DNA of 64,000 nt from positions 1,798,001 to 1,862,000 of the forward strand of contig NZ_CP031056.1 in NCBI RefSeq assembly GCF_003345295.1, given 5' to 3'. Positions within the stretch are counted from its first letter, which is position 1; the number at the start of each line of letters is the position of its first letter. The translations under genes were made by a program, and so were the position numbers. Origin of the DNA: Vibrio splendidus (lineage in GTDB: Bacteria > Pseudomonadota > Gammaproteobacteria > Enterobacterales > Vibrionaceae). The notes beneath the pieces are model-generated. The model saw only the letters and a list, made by a program, of their open reading frames with translations, did no database searches and was not told the origin of the DNA. Positions 26,047-35,123 of this stretch are shown here, in pieces.

Positions 26047-26850
26047 TTATATGAGTTTGTTACGGATGTGGATCACTACGGCTTCTGCAACGATGACCAC
26101 TGCGAAGATACTCACTAATACCATCGAAACTTTTTGCCACTCAAAAAGGTTCTGCGCATCGTTTAGCACCACGCCAATACCACCAGCGCCCACTAACCCC
26201 AATACCGCAGATTCACGCACATTGATGTCCCAACGGAACAACACGATGGAGTAGAATGCGGGCATCACTTGTGGCCAATACCCTTTAAGCAAGATGCTCA
26301 TCCAAGAAGCGCCGGTTGCGCGCAGAGCTTCGATAGGCCCCATGTTCACTTCGGCAATCGCTTCCGCTAACAGCTTCCCTACAAAGCCGATACTGCGAAT
26401 GGCAATTGCCATAATGCCTGCGAGAACACCGGGGCCAAATAGTGCGATAAACAACAAAGCCCAAACCAATGAGTTCACAGAACGTGAAGACACCAGAAAG
26501 AATTGAGCCACCCAGTTCAGCGCTTTATTAGGTGTGATATTTGGCGCGTTCAACAACGCCAACGGAATTGCAAATATCAAGGTAAACAAGGTACCTAACG
26601 TCGCAATGTGCAGTGTTTCTATCATCGCTGCGTGGATTGATTCAGGATAGAAAGCGTAGTCCACTGGCACCATACGCTCGAACATGTCAGCAAACTGCGC
26701 TGGCGCGTCGTATAGGAACTCAGGAATCACTTCAACCGTCTGCCAAGACCAAACAATCGCACACACTAAGCTAAGGTAAACGGCAAATCGAGCCACACGT
26801 TCGTTGGGTGTAAAGCGCTGCCACTCTTTATCGATAGATGCAGTTGTCAT
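26047..26850 (-). CDS. phnE: Phosphonate-type ABC transporter permease (second)
   Basis: A 267-residue inner-membrane permease of the PhnE family. The coupling-helix block GPIEALRATGASWMSILLKGYWPQV near residue 180 contacts the ATPase, and RESAVLGLVGAGGIGVVL follows. About six hydrophobic segments are visible. The gene starts within the stop of the previous permease (TAATG), so the two are coupled. Transporters of this type often have two permeases that pair as a heterodimer. It ends the phnD-phnC-phnE-phnE operon. Confidence 0.9.
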   Translation of the reverse strand: MTTASIDKEWQRFTPNERVARFAVYLSLVCAIVWSWQTVEVIPEFLYDAPAQFADMFERMVPVDYAFYPESIHAAMIETLHIATLGTLFTLIFAIPLALLNAPNITPNKALNWVAQFFLVSSRSVNSLVWALLFIALFGPGVLAGIMAIAIRSIGFVGKLLAEAIAEVNMGPIEALRATGASWMSILLKGYWPQVMPAFYSIVLFRWDINVRESAVLGLVGAGGIGVVLNDAQNLFEWQKVSMVLVSIFAVVIVAEAVVIHIRNKLI

Positions 26851-27674
26851 TAGAAGATTCTCCTAACAATGTTGGAAAGAAATTCACCCACAAGAATCAA
26901 TGCGATAATGGTGATCAAAATAGCGGCGACAAAGTCGTAGTCAAAACGTTGGAATGCCGAAAATAACGTGCCGCCAAGGCCGCCTGCACCCACAATGCCA
27001 ACCATGGTTGAATTACGTAGATTGGAATCAAGCTGGTAGCTAGCAAAGCCAATAAAACGAGTAAATACTTGAGGCATTACCGCATACAAAATGACACTGA
27101 TAAAACTGGCACCGGTTGCTTTAATCGCTTCAACCGGTTTAAAAGAGATCTCTTCAATCGCTTCTGCAAAAAGCTTGGCAATAAAACCAATCGATGCGAA
27201 GACCAAAGTCAGGATCCCTGCTAGGGCACCGAAGCCCACCGCTTTCACAAATAGGATTGCGATGATCACCGGGTGAAAAGAGCGACATAGTGCGATGAAA
27301 CAACGTATTGGCGTCGATACGATTGAAGGCATCATATTTCTCGCAGCTAACAAGCCCAGAAACAATGAAATAACGATGCCAAAGAAGCTTGAGATAATCG
27401 CAATTTGTAAGCTTTCCGCTAATCCACTCAGCAGTAAGCTAGTACGCGAAAAATCAGGCGGAAACATTCTTGATAGTAACCGCTCACTTTCACCAAAACC
27501 GATGACCAAACGATCAAAGGTTAGCCCTAACGTCGAGAAACTGTAAAACAGATAAGCAACTATCGCAGCGATGATTGCTCGGTTAGTCCATGAGGTTTTG
27601 AATGGGTTTTCATGCTTCGCTGGCGACTGGTTTGACGGTACGCTTGGCGATGAACTTGGGGTTAATCCAGCCAT
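26850..27674 (-). CDS. phnE: Phosphonate-type ABC transporter permease (first)
   Basis: A 274-residue PhnE-type permease. Its coupling block, [25 protein letters not shown], and the later [18 protein letters not shown] align with those of the second permease. The N-terminal 25 residues are Pro/Ser-rich and cytoplasmic. It overlaps the end of the ATPase gene by 13 bp and shares one base with the next gene. It probably forms a heterodimer with the second permease. Confidence 0.9.
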   Translation of the reverse strand: MAGLTPSSSPSVPSNQSPAKHENPFKTSWTNRAIIAAIVAYLFYSFSTLGLTFDRLVIGFGESERLLSRMFPPDFSRTSLLLSGLAESLQIAIISSFFGIVISLFLGLLAARNMMPSIVSTPIRCFIALCRSFHPVIIAILFVKAVGFGALAGILTLVFASIGFIAKLFAEAIEEISFKPVEAIKATGASFISVILYAVMPQVFTRFIGFASYQLDSNLRNSTMVGIVGAGGLGGTLFSAFQRFDYDFVAAILITIIALILVGEFLSNIVRRIF

Positions 27675-28432
27675 GACTCACCCCCGTAAATGATTTTTAG
27701 ATCTTCTTCTGAGATCCCTTCAGGGCTACCGTCATAATGCACTTTACCGTTACACATGCCGATGATGCGCTTGGCATAACGCTTGGCTAAGTTCACATCG
27801 TGGATGTTAACCAACACGGGAATGTTTTTCTGTTCTGCGAATGTCTCCATCAACTCCATGATCTCAACCGCGGTTTTCGGGTCGAGTGATGAAGTCGGTT
27901 CATCCGCCAATAAGATATATGGGTCTTGCATAACGGCGCGAGCGATACCGACACGCTGTCTTTGGCCGCCCGATAAACTGTCGGCACGTTGGTTAGCAAA
28001 GTCTTGCAGGCCAACAAATTCAAGTAACTCGAACGCTTTTGCTAGGTCTTGCGCAGAGTAGTTGCGACGCCATGCATTCCAAGCGGTCATGTAACCCAAA
28101 CGGCCACTCAACACGTTCTCGATAACCGTTAAACGTTCGACAAGGTTATATTCTTGAAACACCATGCCGATGTGTCGACGCTGTTTACGTAGCGCTTGGC
28201 CTTTTAATTGAGTCAGGTCTGCGCCATCAAATATGATCTCACCTTGGCTTGGATCGTTGAGTCGGTTGATACAGCGTAGAAGTGTACTTTTACCTGTACC
28301 AGATGGACCAATGATCGCGATGATGCCTGGTTCATCGATATCAATATTAATGCCTTTAAGGATTGGCTTGCCTGCCACATATTCGTGGAAAAGGTTGTTT
28401 ATCTTTATTCCTTCATAGCTTGCTACGGCCAT
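27662..28432 (-). CDS. phnC: Phosphonate-type ABC transporter ATPase
   Basis: A 256-residue ATPase with Walker [10 protein letters not shown] near residue 42, the Q-loop [11 protein letters not shown], signature [14 protein letters not shown] near residue 152, Walker [13 protein letters not shown], and the switch His in VNIHDVNLA. Length and blocks match PhnC. It energises uptake through the two permeases encoded next. It is separated from the binding-protein gene by about 130 bases with no obvious terminator, so it is probably in the same transcript. Confidence 0.93.
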   Translation of the reverse strand: MAVASYEGIKINNLFHEYVAGKPILKGINIDIDEPGIIAIIGPSGTGKSTLLRCINRLNDPSQGEIIFDGADLTQLKGQALRKQRRHIGMVFQEYNLVERLTVIENVLSGRLGYMTAWNAWRRNYSAQDLAKAFELLEFVGLQDFANQRADSLSGGQRQRVGIARAVMQDPYILLADEPTSSLDPKTAVEIMELMETFAEQKNIPVLVNIHDVNLAKRYAKRIIGMCNGKVHYDGSPEGISEEDLKIIYGGESWLD

Positions 28433-28560
28433 ACTGCATTTCCTTGTGCGAATTTTCGAATGATCTATGCCCTACCCGCGAGGGCATAGATATTTAGTTG
28501 AAGTAGGTATTTTAAAAGGGCTAAGTCTTTCTAAAACTTAGCCTTCTAATAGAAAAAGAG

Positions 28561-29607
28561 TTAGCCGTTGTTTGCTTGTTTTGCTAGCTCAGCTGCTTTT
28601 TTCTTTGCGCGTTTAGCCGCATCTTTTTCAGCCAATTTCTTCAGGCCTGTTTTGGTGTAAGCCGTACCTGTCGCATGAGCGATATCACGAATCACATCCC
28701 ACTCTTCTTTGTAGCTGATTGGCGAGAAACGATCTGCACCTTTAAATGATGCGCTCATCTCTGGTGTAAAGCGGTAGCTAAAGAAAGCTTCGTTGATCTT
28801 CTCAACTAGCTCTGGTTTTAAGTTGTACGCGTAACCAAAAGCAGACGTTGGGAAACGTGGGCTACGGTAGATGATCTTCAGTTCAGAATCGTCAACACGA
28901 CCCGCTGCTACCATACGATCGTACACGTCCGATGCCACAGGTGCTGCGTCATAATCTCCATTGAAGACACCTAGAATCGATTGGTCATGCTTACCTGAGT
29001 AAAGCACTTTATAATCTTCATCTGGCACTAGGCCTTTCGCTGGGAATAACGCACGTGGAGCTAGGTTGCCAGAGTTGGAAGATGCAGAAGTGTGTGCAAC
29101 CTTTTTGCCTTTCAGATCAGACATTTTGTTAATGCCGCTATCTTTACGCACAATCGTGATTAGGTTGTAGCCTTGGAAACCAGACTCATCGCCCTTCACC
29201 GCAATTGGAACGTAACCTGCCAAGTTAACTGCGTAGCCTGTTGGGCCCGTAGAGAAACCAGCAACGTGCAGTCGACCAGAACGCATCGCTTCTACTTGCG
29301 CAGAGTTCGAGTGAACTGTGTAGTAAATCACTCGCTTACCTGTAATTTTACTTAGGTGAGCTTGGAAATCCGCAAACGCATCTTTGTACAACGCAGGGTC
29401 TTCTACTGGCGTGTAGGTAAACACAAGCGTACTTGGGTCATTCCACTCATCTGGGTTCTTTGGTGAATCGGCCACCAAATCTTGGTTTTCATCACAGTAT
29501 CGATCGTCTAACACACCACGACTAGAGCAGTCGCTTGCCATAGCCATTGAAGGAAGTAGTAATGAGCTAACGATTAACAGTCCTTTAACACTGATTTTCA
29601 TATTCAA
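28561..29607 (-). CDS. phnD: Phosphonate-type ABC transporter substrate-binding protein
   Basis: A 348-residue periplasmic protein with a signal peptide (MNMKISVKGLLIVSSLLLPS, cleaved near AMAS). The PhnD-type ligand loop HTSASSNSGNLAPRA is near residue 177, and QVEAMRSGRLHVAGFSTGPT contributes the other side. An unusual Lys/Ala-rich tail of about 25 residues (AAKRAKKKAAELAKQ) follows the fold. C-P lyase and phosphonatase genes are absent nearby, so the ligand may be a phosphate ester rather than a phosphonate. A sigma-54 promoter lies just upstream. Confidence 0.88.
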   Translation of the reverse strand: MNMKISVKGLLIVSSLLLPSMAMASDCSSRGVLDDRYCDENQDLVADSPKNPDEWNDPSTLVFTYTPVEDPALYKDAFADFQAHLSKITGKRVIYYTVHSNSAQVEAMRSGRLHVAGFSTGPTGYAVNLAGYVPIAVKGDESGFQGYNLITIVRKDSGINKMSDLKGKKVAHTSASSNSGNLAPRALFPAKGLVPDEDYKVLYSGKHDQSILGVFNGDYDAAPVASDVYDRMVAAGRVDDSELKIIYRSPRFPTSAFGYAYNLKPELVEKINEAFFSYRFTPEMSASFKGADRFSPISYKEEWDVIRDIAHATGTAYTKTGLKKLAEKDAAKRAKKKAAELAKQANNG

Positions 29608-29646
29608 ACCTTACTTTTACTTATTGTTGAAAGTCACCTTCACTAT

Positions 29647-29662
29647 TGCAGCCTTTATGCCA
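29647..29662 (-). promoter_or_regulatory. Sigma-54 promoter of the phnD operon
   Basis: Read on the minus strand, TGGCATAAAGGCTGCA keeps the invariant GG and GC at the correct spacing. It lies about 40 bases before the phnD start codon. It resembles the sigma-54 promoter at 31275, including the AAAG after TGGCAY. Confidence 0.75.
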
Positions 29663-29722
29663 CCTTTTTATATCTTTAATTTCAGCGACTTAAATAAAAT
29701 CCCACACTTTCAAATTACTTTT

Positions 29723-29738
29723 GAGTCATAAGTGTCCA
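29723..29738. promoter_or_regulatory. Proximal enhancer dyad of the phnD operon
   Basis: GAGTCA-TAAG-TGTCCA is centred about 69 bp upstream of the -24 element. It shares GRGTCA-N4-TGTC with the sites at 29757 and 31353. The binding protein is inferred to be the response regulator at 31419. Confidence 0.55.
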
Positions 29739-29756
29739 GCTAAAAATCAATCATTT

Positions 29757-29772
29757 GGGTCACTTCTGTCCC
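29757..29772. promoter_or_regulatory. Distal enhancer dyad of the phnD operon
   Basis: GGGTCA-CTTC-TGTCCC is the most symmetrical of the three related dyads, with half-sites GGGTCA and GGGACA. It is 34 bp, about three helical turns, beyond the proximal site, so the two would lie on the same face of the DNA. Confidence 0.6.
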
Positions 29773-29788
29773 ACCAATTTCAGTGGTA

Positions 29789-29812
29789 AAAAAAAGAGCC
29801 CGAAGGCTCTTT
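29789..29812 (-). terminator. Intrinsic terminator after the glycerophosphodiesterase gene
   Basis: Read on the minus strand, AAAGAGCC-TTCG-GGCTCTTT is followed by a T run. It separates the esterase gene from the phnD operon, showing that they are distinct transcripts. Confidence 0.88.
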
Positions 29813-29902
29813 GGTCCACTGCTTTTTCTCTTATTATTCTTTGGCTAAGCGCTCTCTATACAAACGCCATAATTAGCGACGTAACAGCGCTCTCAGAATC
29901 GC

Positions 29903-31123
29903 CTATGCGTCGCTGTCCATGCAGTTAGCGTAATACGTTACCGTTGCAGGCCAATCGCTGAATACGCCCATCACACCCACATCTTGTGCCAGTACATCAA
30001 GCATTTTCATCATATCGCCATCATTGTTGATGCCGTCCTTCACGCTCTTGTAGTACCAACCACCGCCTTGCGCTAGCGGGCCAGAACGTTCCAGTGTCCA
30101 AGCGATAATGTCTAGGTCTGCATCTTTTGCCAGTTTTGCGTAGTTAGACGCAACCAATTCGTTGTTCTCACCTAACTCAACCAAAGCAAACAGAGGTGGT
30201 GCGATGATATTCACGCCCGCATCGTGTAGCTCTTTCATGTTCTCAACAGACGCGACAAAGTCCGTTTGCTCATAAACACGGTCATCAAGGTAAACCGCTT
30301 GTTTGCCGAACTTCGGCGTTTCATTGATCCAATACTTCACATCATCCAAGTTAAATGACTGTAGGTAAGTCTCAGAAGGCTTGAAACCCGCCTCTTTCAG
30401 TTCATCCACCAACTTCTGCGCGTACATCTCTTGGCTAAATCCATTGAAAGGCATGTCTACAGCAGCCGATTTCAATTCAGGTGTGACCTTAACGCCGTGC
30501 TCTTTAAAGAGTGCTGCACTTTCTGCGTGTGTCATCAGTGTCCCACTTTGACTGTAAAGATCGGTTCTCCAACCAGGAGTGCCATTCATGTACTCTTCAA
30601 CCGTGGTGGCTTTTGGGTTCGCACCATCCATTTTTCCTTTTAACGTCTTAAACTCAGCCAACGTGAAATCAGAAGTACGGCACTCCACCTGAGCATCTTC
30701 ACCTGTCGTTGGATTAGCTGGTGTAAACGGGGTTGAGCACTTCTTAGCAAGATCTGGGTGCGCTAATACATCGGTTGTGGTGTGCAGATCACTCTGCGAG
30801 TGACGACATACCAACGCCTTATCTTTGGTGAAGGTCACATCGCACTCCACCACGCCCGCGCCCATTTGAATCGCTGCTAAGTAGGATTCTTTGGTGTGCT
30901 CAGGAAACTGCATCGCAGCTCCGCGATGCCCAATAGAAAAATCACTACGATGAAAAGGTCCTTCGCTGCAACTCAACAGCTTAGTTTTCAAAGGGCTCTC
31001 ATCCATATTGTTGACTAAAAAGAGGGGACGAGGTCCTAAGTTTGCTGGTTCTGCAGCGGCCCATGCCGTTATTGAACTCATGCCTAATATCAGAGCAATC
31101 GAACCTTTCAGTATTTGCTTCAT
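29903..31123 (-). CDS. glpQ: Periplasmic glycerophosphodiester phosphodiesterase, GlpQ-like
   Basis: A protein of about 406 residues starting at 31123 behind AAGGAG. The signal peptide is cleaved after AWAA. Catalytic features of the GDPD family are present: HRG (first His) near residue 66, ECD (metal Glu and Asp) about 30 residues on, and RHS (second His). An insertion with several Cys (CSTPF, VECRTS) follows. The enzyme splits deacylated phospholipids into glycerol 3-phosphate and an alcohol in the periplasm. It has its own sigma-54 promoter and lies next to a sigma-54 response regulator and a phn-type importer. Confidence 0.9.
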   Translation of the reverse strand: MKQILKGSIALILGMSSITAWAAAEPANLGPRPLFLVNNMDESPLKTKLLSCSEGPFHRSDFSIGHRGAAMQFPEHTKESYLAAIQMGAGVVECDVTFTKDKALVCRHSQSDLHTTTDVLAHPDLAKKCSTPFTPANPTTGEDAQVECRTSDFTLAEFKTLKGKMDGANPKATTVEEYMNGTPGWRTDLYSQSGTLMTHAESAALFKEHGVKVTPELKSAAVDMPFNGFSQEMYAQKLVDELKEAGFKPSETYLQSFNLDDVKYWINETPKFGKQAVYLDDRVYEQTDFVASVENMKELHDAGVNIIAPPLFALVELGENNELVASNYAKLAKDADLDIIAWTLERSGPLAQGGGWYYKSVKDGINNDGDMMKMLDVLAQDVGVMGVFSDWPATVTYYANCMDSDA

Positions 31124-31274
31124 GTTTGTATCTCCTTGCAACAAGCAATTATTTTTCTAATGTCCTTTATTCGATCATTCAATGTTGGATAACCGTCATA
31201 TATAGATAGCTGTCATATGTTTTTTGACTCAACACCGAATAACCTCATGTGGGCTGACGCCACAATGTAGGGAT

Positions 31275-31290
31275 TGCACGCTTTGTGCCA
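31275..31290 (-). promoter_or_regulatory. Sigma-54 promoter of the glycerophosphodiesterase gene
   Basis: Read on the minus strand, TGGCACAAAGCGTGCA matches the consensus at the -24 block and keeps the GC at -12 with correct spacing. The leader before the start codon would be about 140 bases. Confidence 0.8.
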
Positions 31291-31352
31291 GATGTTAAAG
31301 CTCTTTTATTACAATTACTTTAAACAGTCAGCCATTCGACTAAAAACCAAAT

Positions 31353-31368
31353 GGGTCATTGTTGTCTT
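31353..31368. promoter_or_regulatory. Enhancer dyad upstream of the glycerophosphodiesterase promoter
   Basis: GGGTCA-TTGT-TGTCTT is centred about 70 bp upstream of the -24 element, the same distance as the proximal dyad of the phnD operon. Confidence 0.55.
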
Positions 31369-31418
31369 GTGCTTTTTCTTTTAGCTTTGGTTTTCCATTT
31401 AACAAACACCTGAACGAA

Positions 31419-32771
31419 TTAAGCTTTGAAACTCTCTTTATCTAATTGGTGTTTCTTCATTTTTCGATAAAGGGTTTTACGCGGTAAATTCAGCTTACTT
31501 GATACCTCGTTAATGTTACCTGCGCTTTCTATTAGCGCCTCCGTCAGTACATTCCTTTCGTACTGCTCCATCTGCTTTTCAAAAGCGAAATCTTCTCCGG
31601 ACGCTTCACAAATCGGTGACTGAAGATCGAAGCCATCGCCGACGATACCCAACACAAATCGATCAGCGACATTACGTAGTTCACGAACGTTACCCGGCCA
31701 TTCATGCCGACATAGCTGCTGTATCTGCTCAGGGTAAATCGTTGATGGGCGCGTCTTATATTTGTGGCTCGCTTGAATCACAAAATGGCGAAACAGCACC
31801 TGAATGTCTTCTTTTCGTTGGCGCAGTGCCGGAAGGTTTAAGCTCGCAATGTTCAATCGATAGAAGAGATCGGCTCTGAACTCCCCAGACTCACTCAAGC
31901 TCACGAGATCGGCTTTACTGGCTGCGACCACGACGATGTCGACAGGTATCAACTCATTACCACCAACACGCTCAATCATTCGCTCTTGAATCACGCGCAG
32001 CAGTTTTATTTGTACCGCAATCGGCATGCTCTCAATTTCATCGAGAAACAGAGTGCCGCCATTGGCTTGTTCTATTTTGCCAATACGCTTCTTGTTCGCG
32101 CTAGTAAACGAACCCGCTTCATGGCCAAACAACTCACTCTCAATAATGCTCTCTGTCATACCGCCACAATTAATCGCGACAAATGGCTTAGTCCCACGAC
32201 GACTGAATTGATGCAAAGCTTGAGCTATCACCTCTTTGCCCGTTCCCGTTTCTCCGTTGATGATGGTATCGACGCCGGTATGCGCCAAAGCGAGCACTTG
32301 CTTACGTATCGTATCCATCGCTTTTGATTGGCCAATAACCACAGATTCAATCGGTAAATCCTCTTGTCCATCGCCATCCGAGGTTGACGGGCAACTGTGC
32401 TGACACTGGGCAATCGCCAAATCAAGCTTCTCCACCAGCTCACTCGAATTAAGCGGTTTTTCCAGAAAGTCGAAAGCGCCCAGCTTCATCGCTTCGATCG
32501 CCATTGGGATATCGCCATGGCCACTCATCAATAAAACGGGTACATTCGGAGCACGGTGTTGGATTGAGCTCAACAACGTCAAACCGTCCACTTTCGGCAT
32601 GCGCACGTCACACAACACAACCGACTGACTGTTCGCTTTAAGCGACTTTAGGCCAAGGTTGGGATCAGTAAAGGTGGTGACACTAAACCCTTCTAGCTCT
32701 AACATTTCGCTCACGGCTTCGACGACATCTATTTCATCGTCGATAAGAACTATGTGTTTTTCTAAAATCAT
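31419..32771 (-). CDS. Sigma-54-dependent response regulator (DctD/PgtA-like)
   Basis: A 450-residue NtrC-family activator. Residues 5-120 are a receiver with the phospho-Asp in LCDVRMP and Lys in EKPLN. The AAA+ domain has Walker A GETGTGKE near residue 177, LFLDEIESMP (Walker B) and R-finger region GEFRADLFYRLN. The sigma-54-contact loop, normally GAFTGA, reads GSFTSA. The C-terminus has a Fis-type helix-turn-helix (NINEVSSKLNLPRKTLYRKM). It overlaps the sensor gene by 4 bp. It probably activates the two sigma-54 promoters at 31275 and 29647 from the shared dyads. Confidence 0.93.
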   Translation of the reverse strand: MILEKHIVLIDDEIDVVEAVSEMLELEGFSVTTFTDPNLGLKSLKANSQSVVLCDVRMPKVDGLTLLSSIQHRAPNVPVLLMSGHGDIPMAIEAMKLGAFDFLEKPLNSSELVEKLDLAIAQCQHSCPSTSDGDGQEDLPIESVVIGQSKAMDTIRKQVLALAHTGVDTIINGETGTGKEVIAQALHQFSRRGTKPFVAINCGGMTESIIESELFGHEAGSFTSANKKRIGKIEQANGGTLFLDEIESMPIAVQIKLLRVIQERMIERVGGNELIPVDIVVVAASKADLVSLSESGEFRADLFYRLNIASLNLPALRQRKEDIQVLFRHFVIQASHKYKTRPSTIYPEQIQQLCRHEWPGNVRELRNVADRFVLGIVGDGFDLQSPICEASGEDFAFEKQMEQYERNVLTEALIESAGNINEVSSKLNLPRKTLYRKMKKHQLDKESFKA

Positions 32772-34741
32772 GAACCTTTGCCTTTTGGTAGAGTGACGAT
32801 AAAGGTGGTGCCTTGGTGTTCAACCGATTCCACGTGAATCGAGCCGCCAAAGTCTTTTATTATGTTGTATGCAATAGACAAGCCGAGCCCGAGCCCCTTA
32901 CCTGTTGTTTTGCTCGAATAAAATGGGTCAAACAAATACGGGATATCGTCTTCAGGTATGCCCAGTCCATTGTCCTTAACCAAAATCTGTATGGTGTTCG
33001 AAAGCTCTTGCGTAGCAATACTAAGTTGAGGCTGCTCTTTATGCTCAATGGCATCCAGAGCATTGCTGATGAGGTTCACCAGCACTTGTTCCAAGCGTAT
33101 GCTGTTGGCTCGAACCATCTGGTAGCTTTGGGGCGAATACTGAATCGATACTGGGCTCTGTCTGGTTTCAAACAGATCAATCGCATCACCAATCACCTTC
33201 TCTAGTTCCACATTATCAATCTTGCCGTCGCTCTTACGTGAGAATGCTTTTAAGTGACGAGTAATCGCAGCCACCTTTTCTAGCAGGACTTCGATCTTTT
33301 TAAGATTCTCTTGTGCTCTGTCTGGTCTATTTTTACCGAGCCAAAGCTGTGCACTTCGAACGTGGCTATTCACAGCCGTCAGAGGTTGATTGATTTCGTG
33401 AGTGATCCCAACACTGAGTTGCCCCAATGCAGCCAGTTTTCCGGCTTGGATCAACTCATCTTGAGTCACTCGAAGTTTGGCTTCGGCTAGGGTTCGCTCT
33501 TCCACTTCAGCTTCTAATTTTCGGTTAGTTTGCTTAACGACTTTGGCCGTGGTTTGGAATACCTTTAGGTACTTGGCCATTTGCGTCACTTCGTCTTTGC
33601 CACGAATGGACACTTCGGTATCTAAATGGCCGGTAGAAATCGCAAACATGTTGTCTTTAAGCTGTAAAAGTCTTTCCAAAATACTCTTACGCACGTAGAA
33701 CCATGAAATAGCAGCGGCAGCCAACACGCTAAATAGAGAAAGGAAGAGAGAAAGACGCTGGTTAGATTGCAAAGATTGCTGCGCCTGCTGAATCGATTGG
33801 TCAATATTACTATTCACCTTGCTGGTGTTGCTTTCGATCTGCACGGTTAATTGGTTCAAATGCTCGCGGCTGTTTTGCAGGAAGTATTGCTCTTGATAAA
33901 GATGATCGAGCGCTTTGTTTTTCATCCCATACAAGCTGCTATCGCTTGAGGCAAGGTTATAAATCACCGTGAGTTGATGATCTAATTGAGGAAAATCACT
34001 TCTTAAATCACCACTGACCCAGAGCTTCCACCACTCTTCCCCTACCTGCTCTAATCGCAAACTGGTGTAATCCAGTTCATTAAAACTGGAGTCGTTATAC
34101 AGCTTCTCTACCAAACCTAATTGGTAATAAAGCAGAGACTTGAGCTGTGTGTACTGGATTTGAGCTTTGTCAGACTCAGGTAGGCTATCAAGTGAATCAC
34201 TGGCCTGTTGCAGCAGCGGGTAAAAACCTTCCAGTAGATTACGAAGTTCTTGGTTGAGCTGTTCTGACTCAATTTCACTTTGATACAACAAGCTAAGGCT
34301 GTTATTAACTTGGGCGATAAGATCTTTAAAATAGGAGTGATAATCCGGAAACTGAACCATTACGCTATTCATCACTGAAATGGCCTCTTCAATTTTGAGC
34401 ATCGCCTGCTTGCGCTCTAAATTCGATTCAGCGTCACTGAGCTGAGAAGACGTTGTAATAATCACTCGCACCATATCATTAAGACGTGCGGCATTATCTA
34501 AGGCCGGGATTTCACTCTCCTTTAGCTCAACAAGACGTTGGTTTAAATCATCGAATGTAAAGCTGGAGACAACCGAGAGGAAGATAGTGGTCATCGATAG
34601 CATGGCTAACGCAAGTACTAAGCGCAGCTCAATACCTTTCCAACCAAACCACTTACGACGTGGGATTTTGATCGAGAACGGGCGCTCGAAACTATCCTTA
34701 TTTTCTACAACCTCTGAGACATGACTACTCACTCGCCCCAC
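32768..34741 (-). CDS. Membrane sensor histidine kinase (PgtB/DctB-like)
   Basis: A protein of about 657 residues. It has one membrane segment near residues 41-63 and another near 335-355, enclosing a helical periplasmic sensor domain of about 270 residues. A HAMP linker follows, then a coiled coil, the H box GITHEINQPLTA near residue 450, N box NLISNALDAI, and G boxes DNGLGIPEDD and GKGLGLGLSI. The GTG at 34741 is the longest start; a second GTG three codons on has a better site (AAGG). The stop overlaps the regulator start (ATGA). The signal is unknown; a phosphate ester or phosphonate is plausible from its neighbours. Confidence 0.92.
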   Translation of the reverse strand: MGRVSSHVSEVVENKDSFERPFSIKIPRRKWFGWKGIELRLVLALAMLSMTTIFLSVVSSFTFDDLNQRLVELKESEIPALDNAARLNDMVRVIITTSSQLSDAESNLERKQAMLKIEEAISVMNSVMVQFPDYHSYFKDLIAQVNNSLSLLYQSEIESEQLNQELRNLLEGFYPLLQQASDSLDSLPESDKAQIQYTQLKSLLYYQLGLVEKLYNDSSFNELDYTSLRLEQVGEEWWKLWVSGDLRSDFPQLDHQLTVIYNLASSDSSLYGMKNKALDHLYQEQYFLQNSREHLNQLTVQIESNTSKVNSNIDQSIQQAQQSLQSNQRLSLFLSLFSVLAAAAISWFYVRKSILERLLQLKDNMFAISTGHLDTEVSIRGKDEVTQMAKYLKVFQTTAKVVKQTNRKLEAEVEERTLAEAKLRVTQDELIQAGKLAALGQLSVGITHEINQPLTAVNSHVRSAQLWLGKNRPDRAQENLKKIEVLLEKVAAITRHLKAFSRKSDGKIDNVELEKVIGDAIDLFETRQSPVSIQYSPQSYQMVRANSIRLEQVLVNLISNALDAIEHKEQPQLSIATQELSNTIQILVKDNGLGIPEDDIPYLFDPFYSSKTTGKGLGLGLSIAYNIIKDFGGSIHVESVEHQGTTFIVTLPKGKGS

Positions 34742-35049
34742 CTTCTTCTCATCAAATAATCAACAGGAACTGTCAATGATTCAATTAGTTAGGGTGTGAG
34801 CCTTACTTAGGTTTGCATCGAATAGCTTTAGTGAAGCTATTAAATGAAGAGTAATCATTAACATTTCACATAAGATATCATAACAATTGTTTTATAAAGC
34901 TTGAGCTGTCTGTTTTGCGATAATAGAAAGTGACCGCACCGACAGAAACGTGATTACTTTATCAATACGCCCATAAATCATACGAATAGCGCGCTCAATC
35001 AAGCAGTAAAAACCTTTGATTATTTAATAAGTTAAGGACTAGAGATCTA
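34742..35049. other. Promoter region of the sensor kinase gene
   Basis: About 300 bases without a gene. A perfect 8-bp hairpin, AATAGCTT-TAGTG-AAGCTATT, lies at 34821-34841. No sigma-54 element or third GRGTCA dyad was seen here, so the two-component genes themselves appear not to belong to the sigma-54 set. Confidence 0.45.
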
Positions 35050-35083
35050 AAAAATCGCACAAGCTTTCACTCGTGCGATTTCA
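35050..35083 (-). terminator. Intrinsic terminator
   Basis: AAATCGCAC and GTGCGATTT form the stem. It follows the dipeptide epimerase gene on the minus strand and has suitable flanks on both sides. Confidence 0.8.
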
Positions 35084-35123
35084 TTTATGCCATGTCCATC
35101 GACTAACCCGAGGCTCAACGAAC

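Noticed and set aside
26047..29607. Phosphonate degradation locus
   Set aside because: Only uptake genes are present; no C-P lyase, phosphonatase or transaminase gene is near, so phosphonate use cannot be claimed.
31193..31216. CCGTCATAT and CTGTCATAT, which look like Pho-box halves, before the glycerophosphodiesterase gene
   Set aside because: PhoB half-sites repeat every 11 bases; these are 17 bases apart and lie downstream of the sigma-54 start site.
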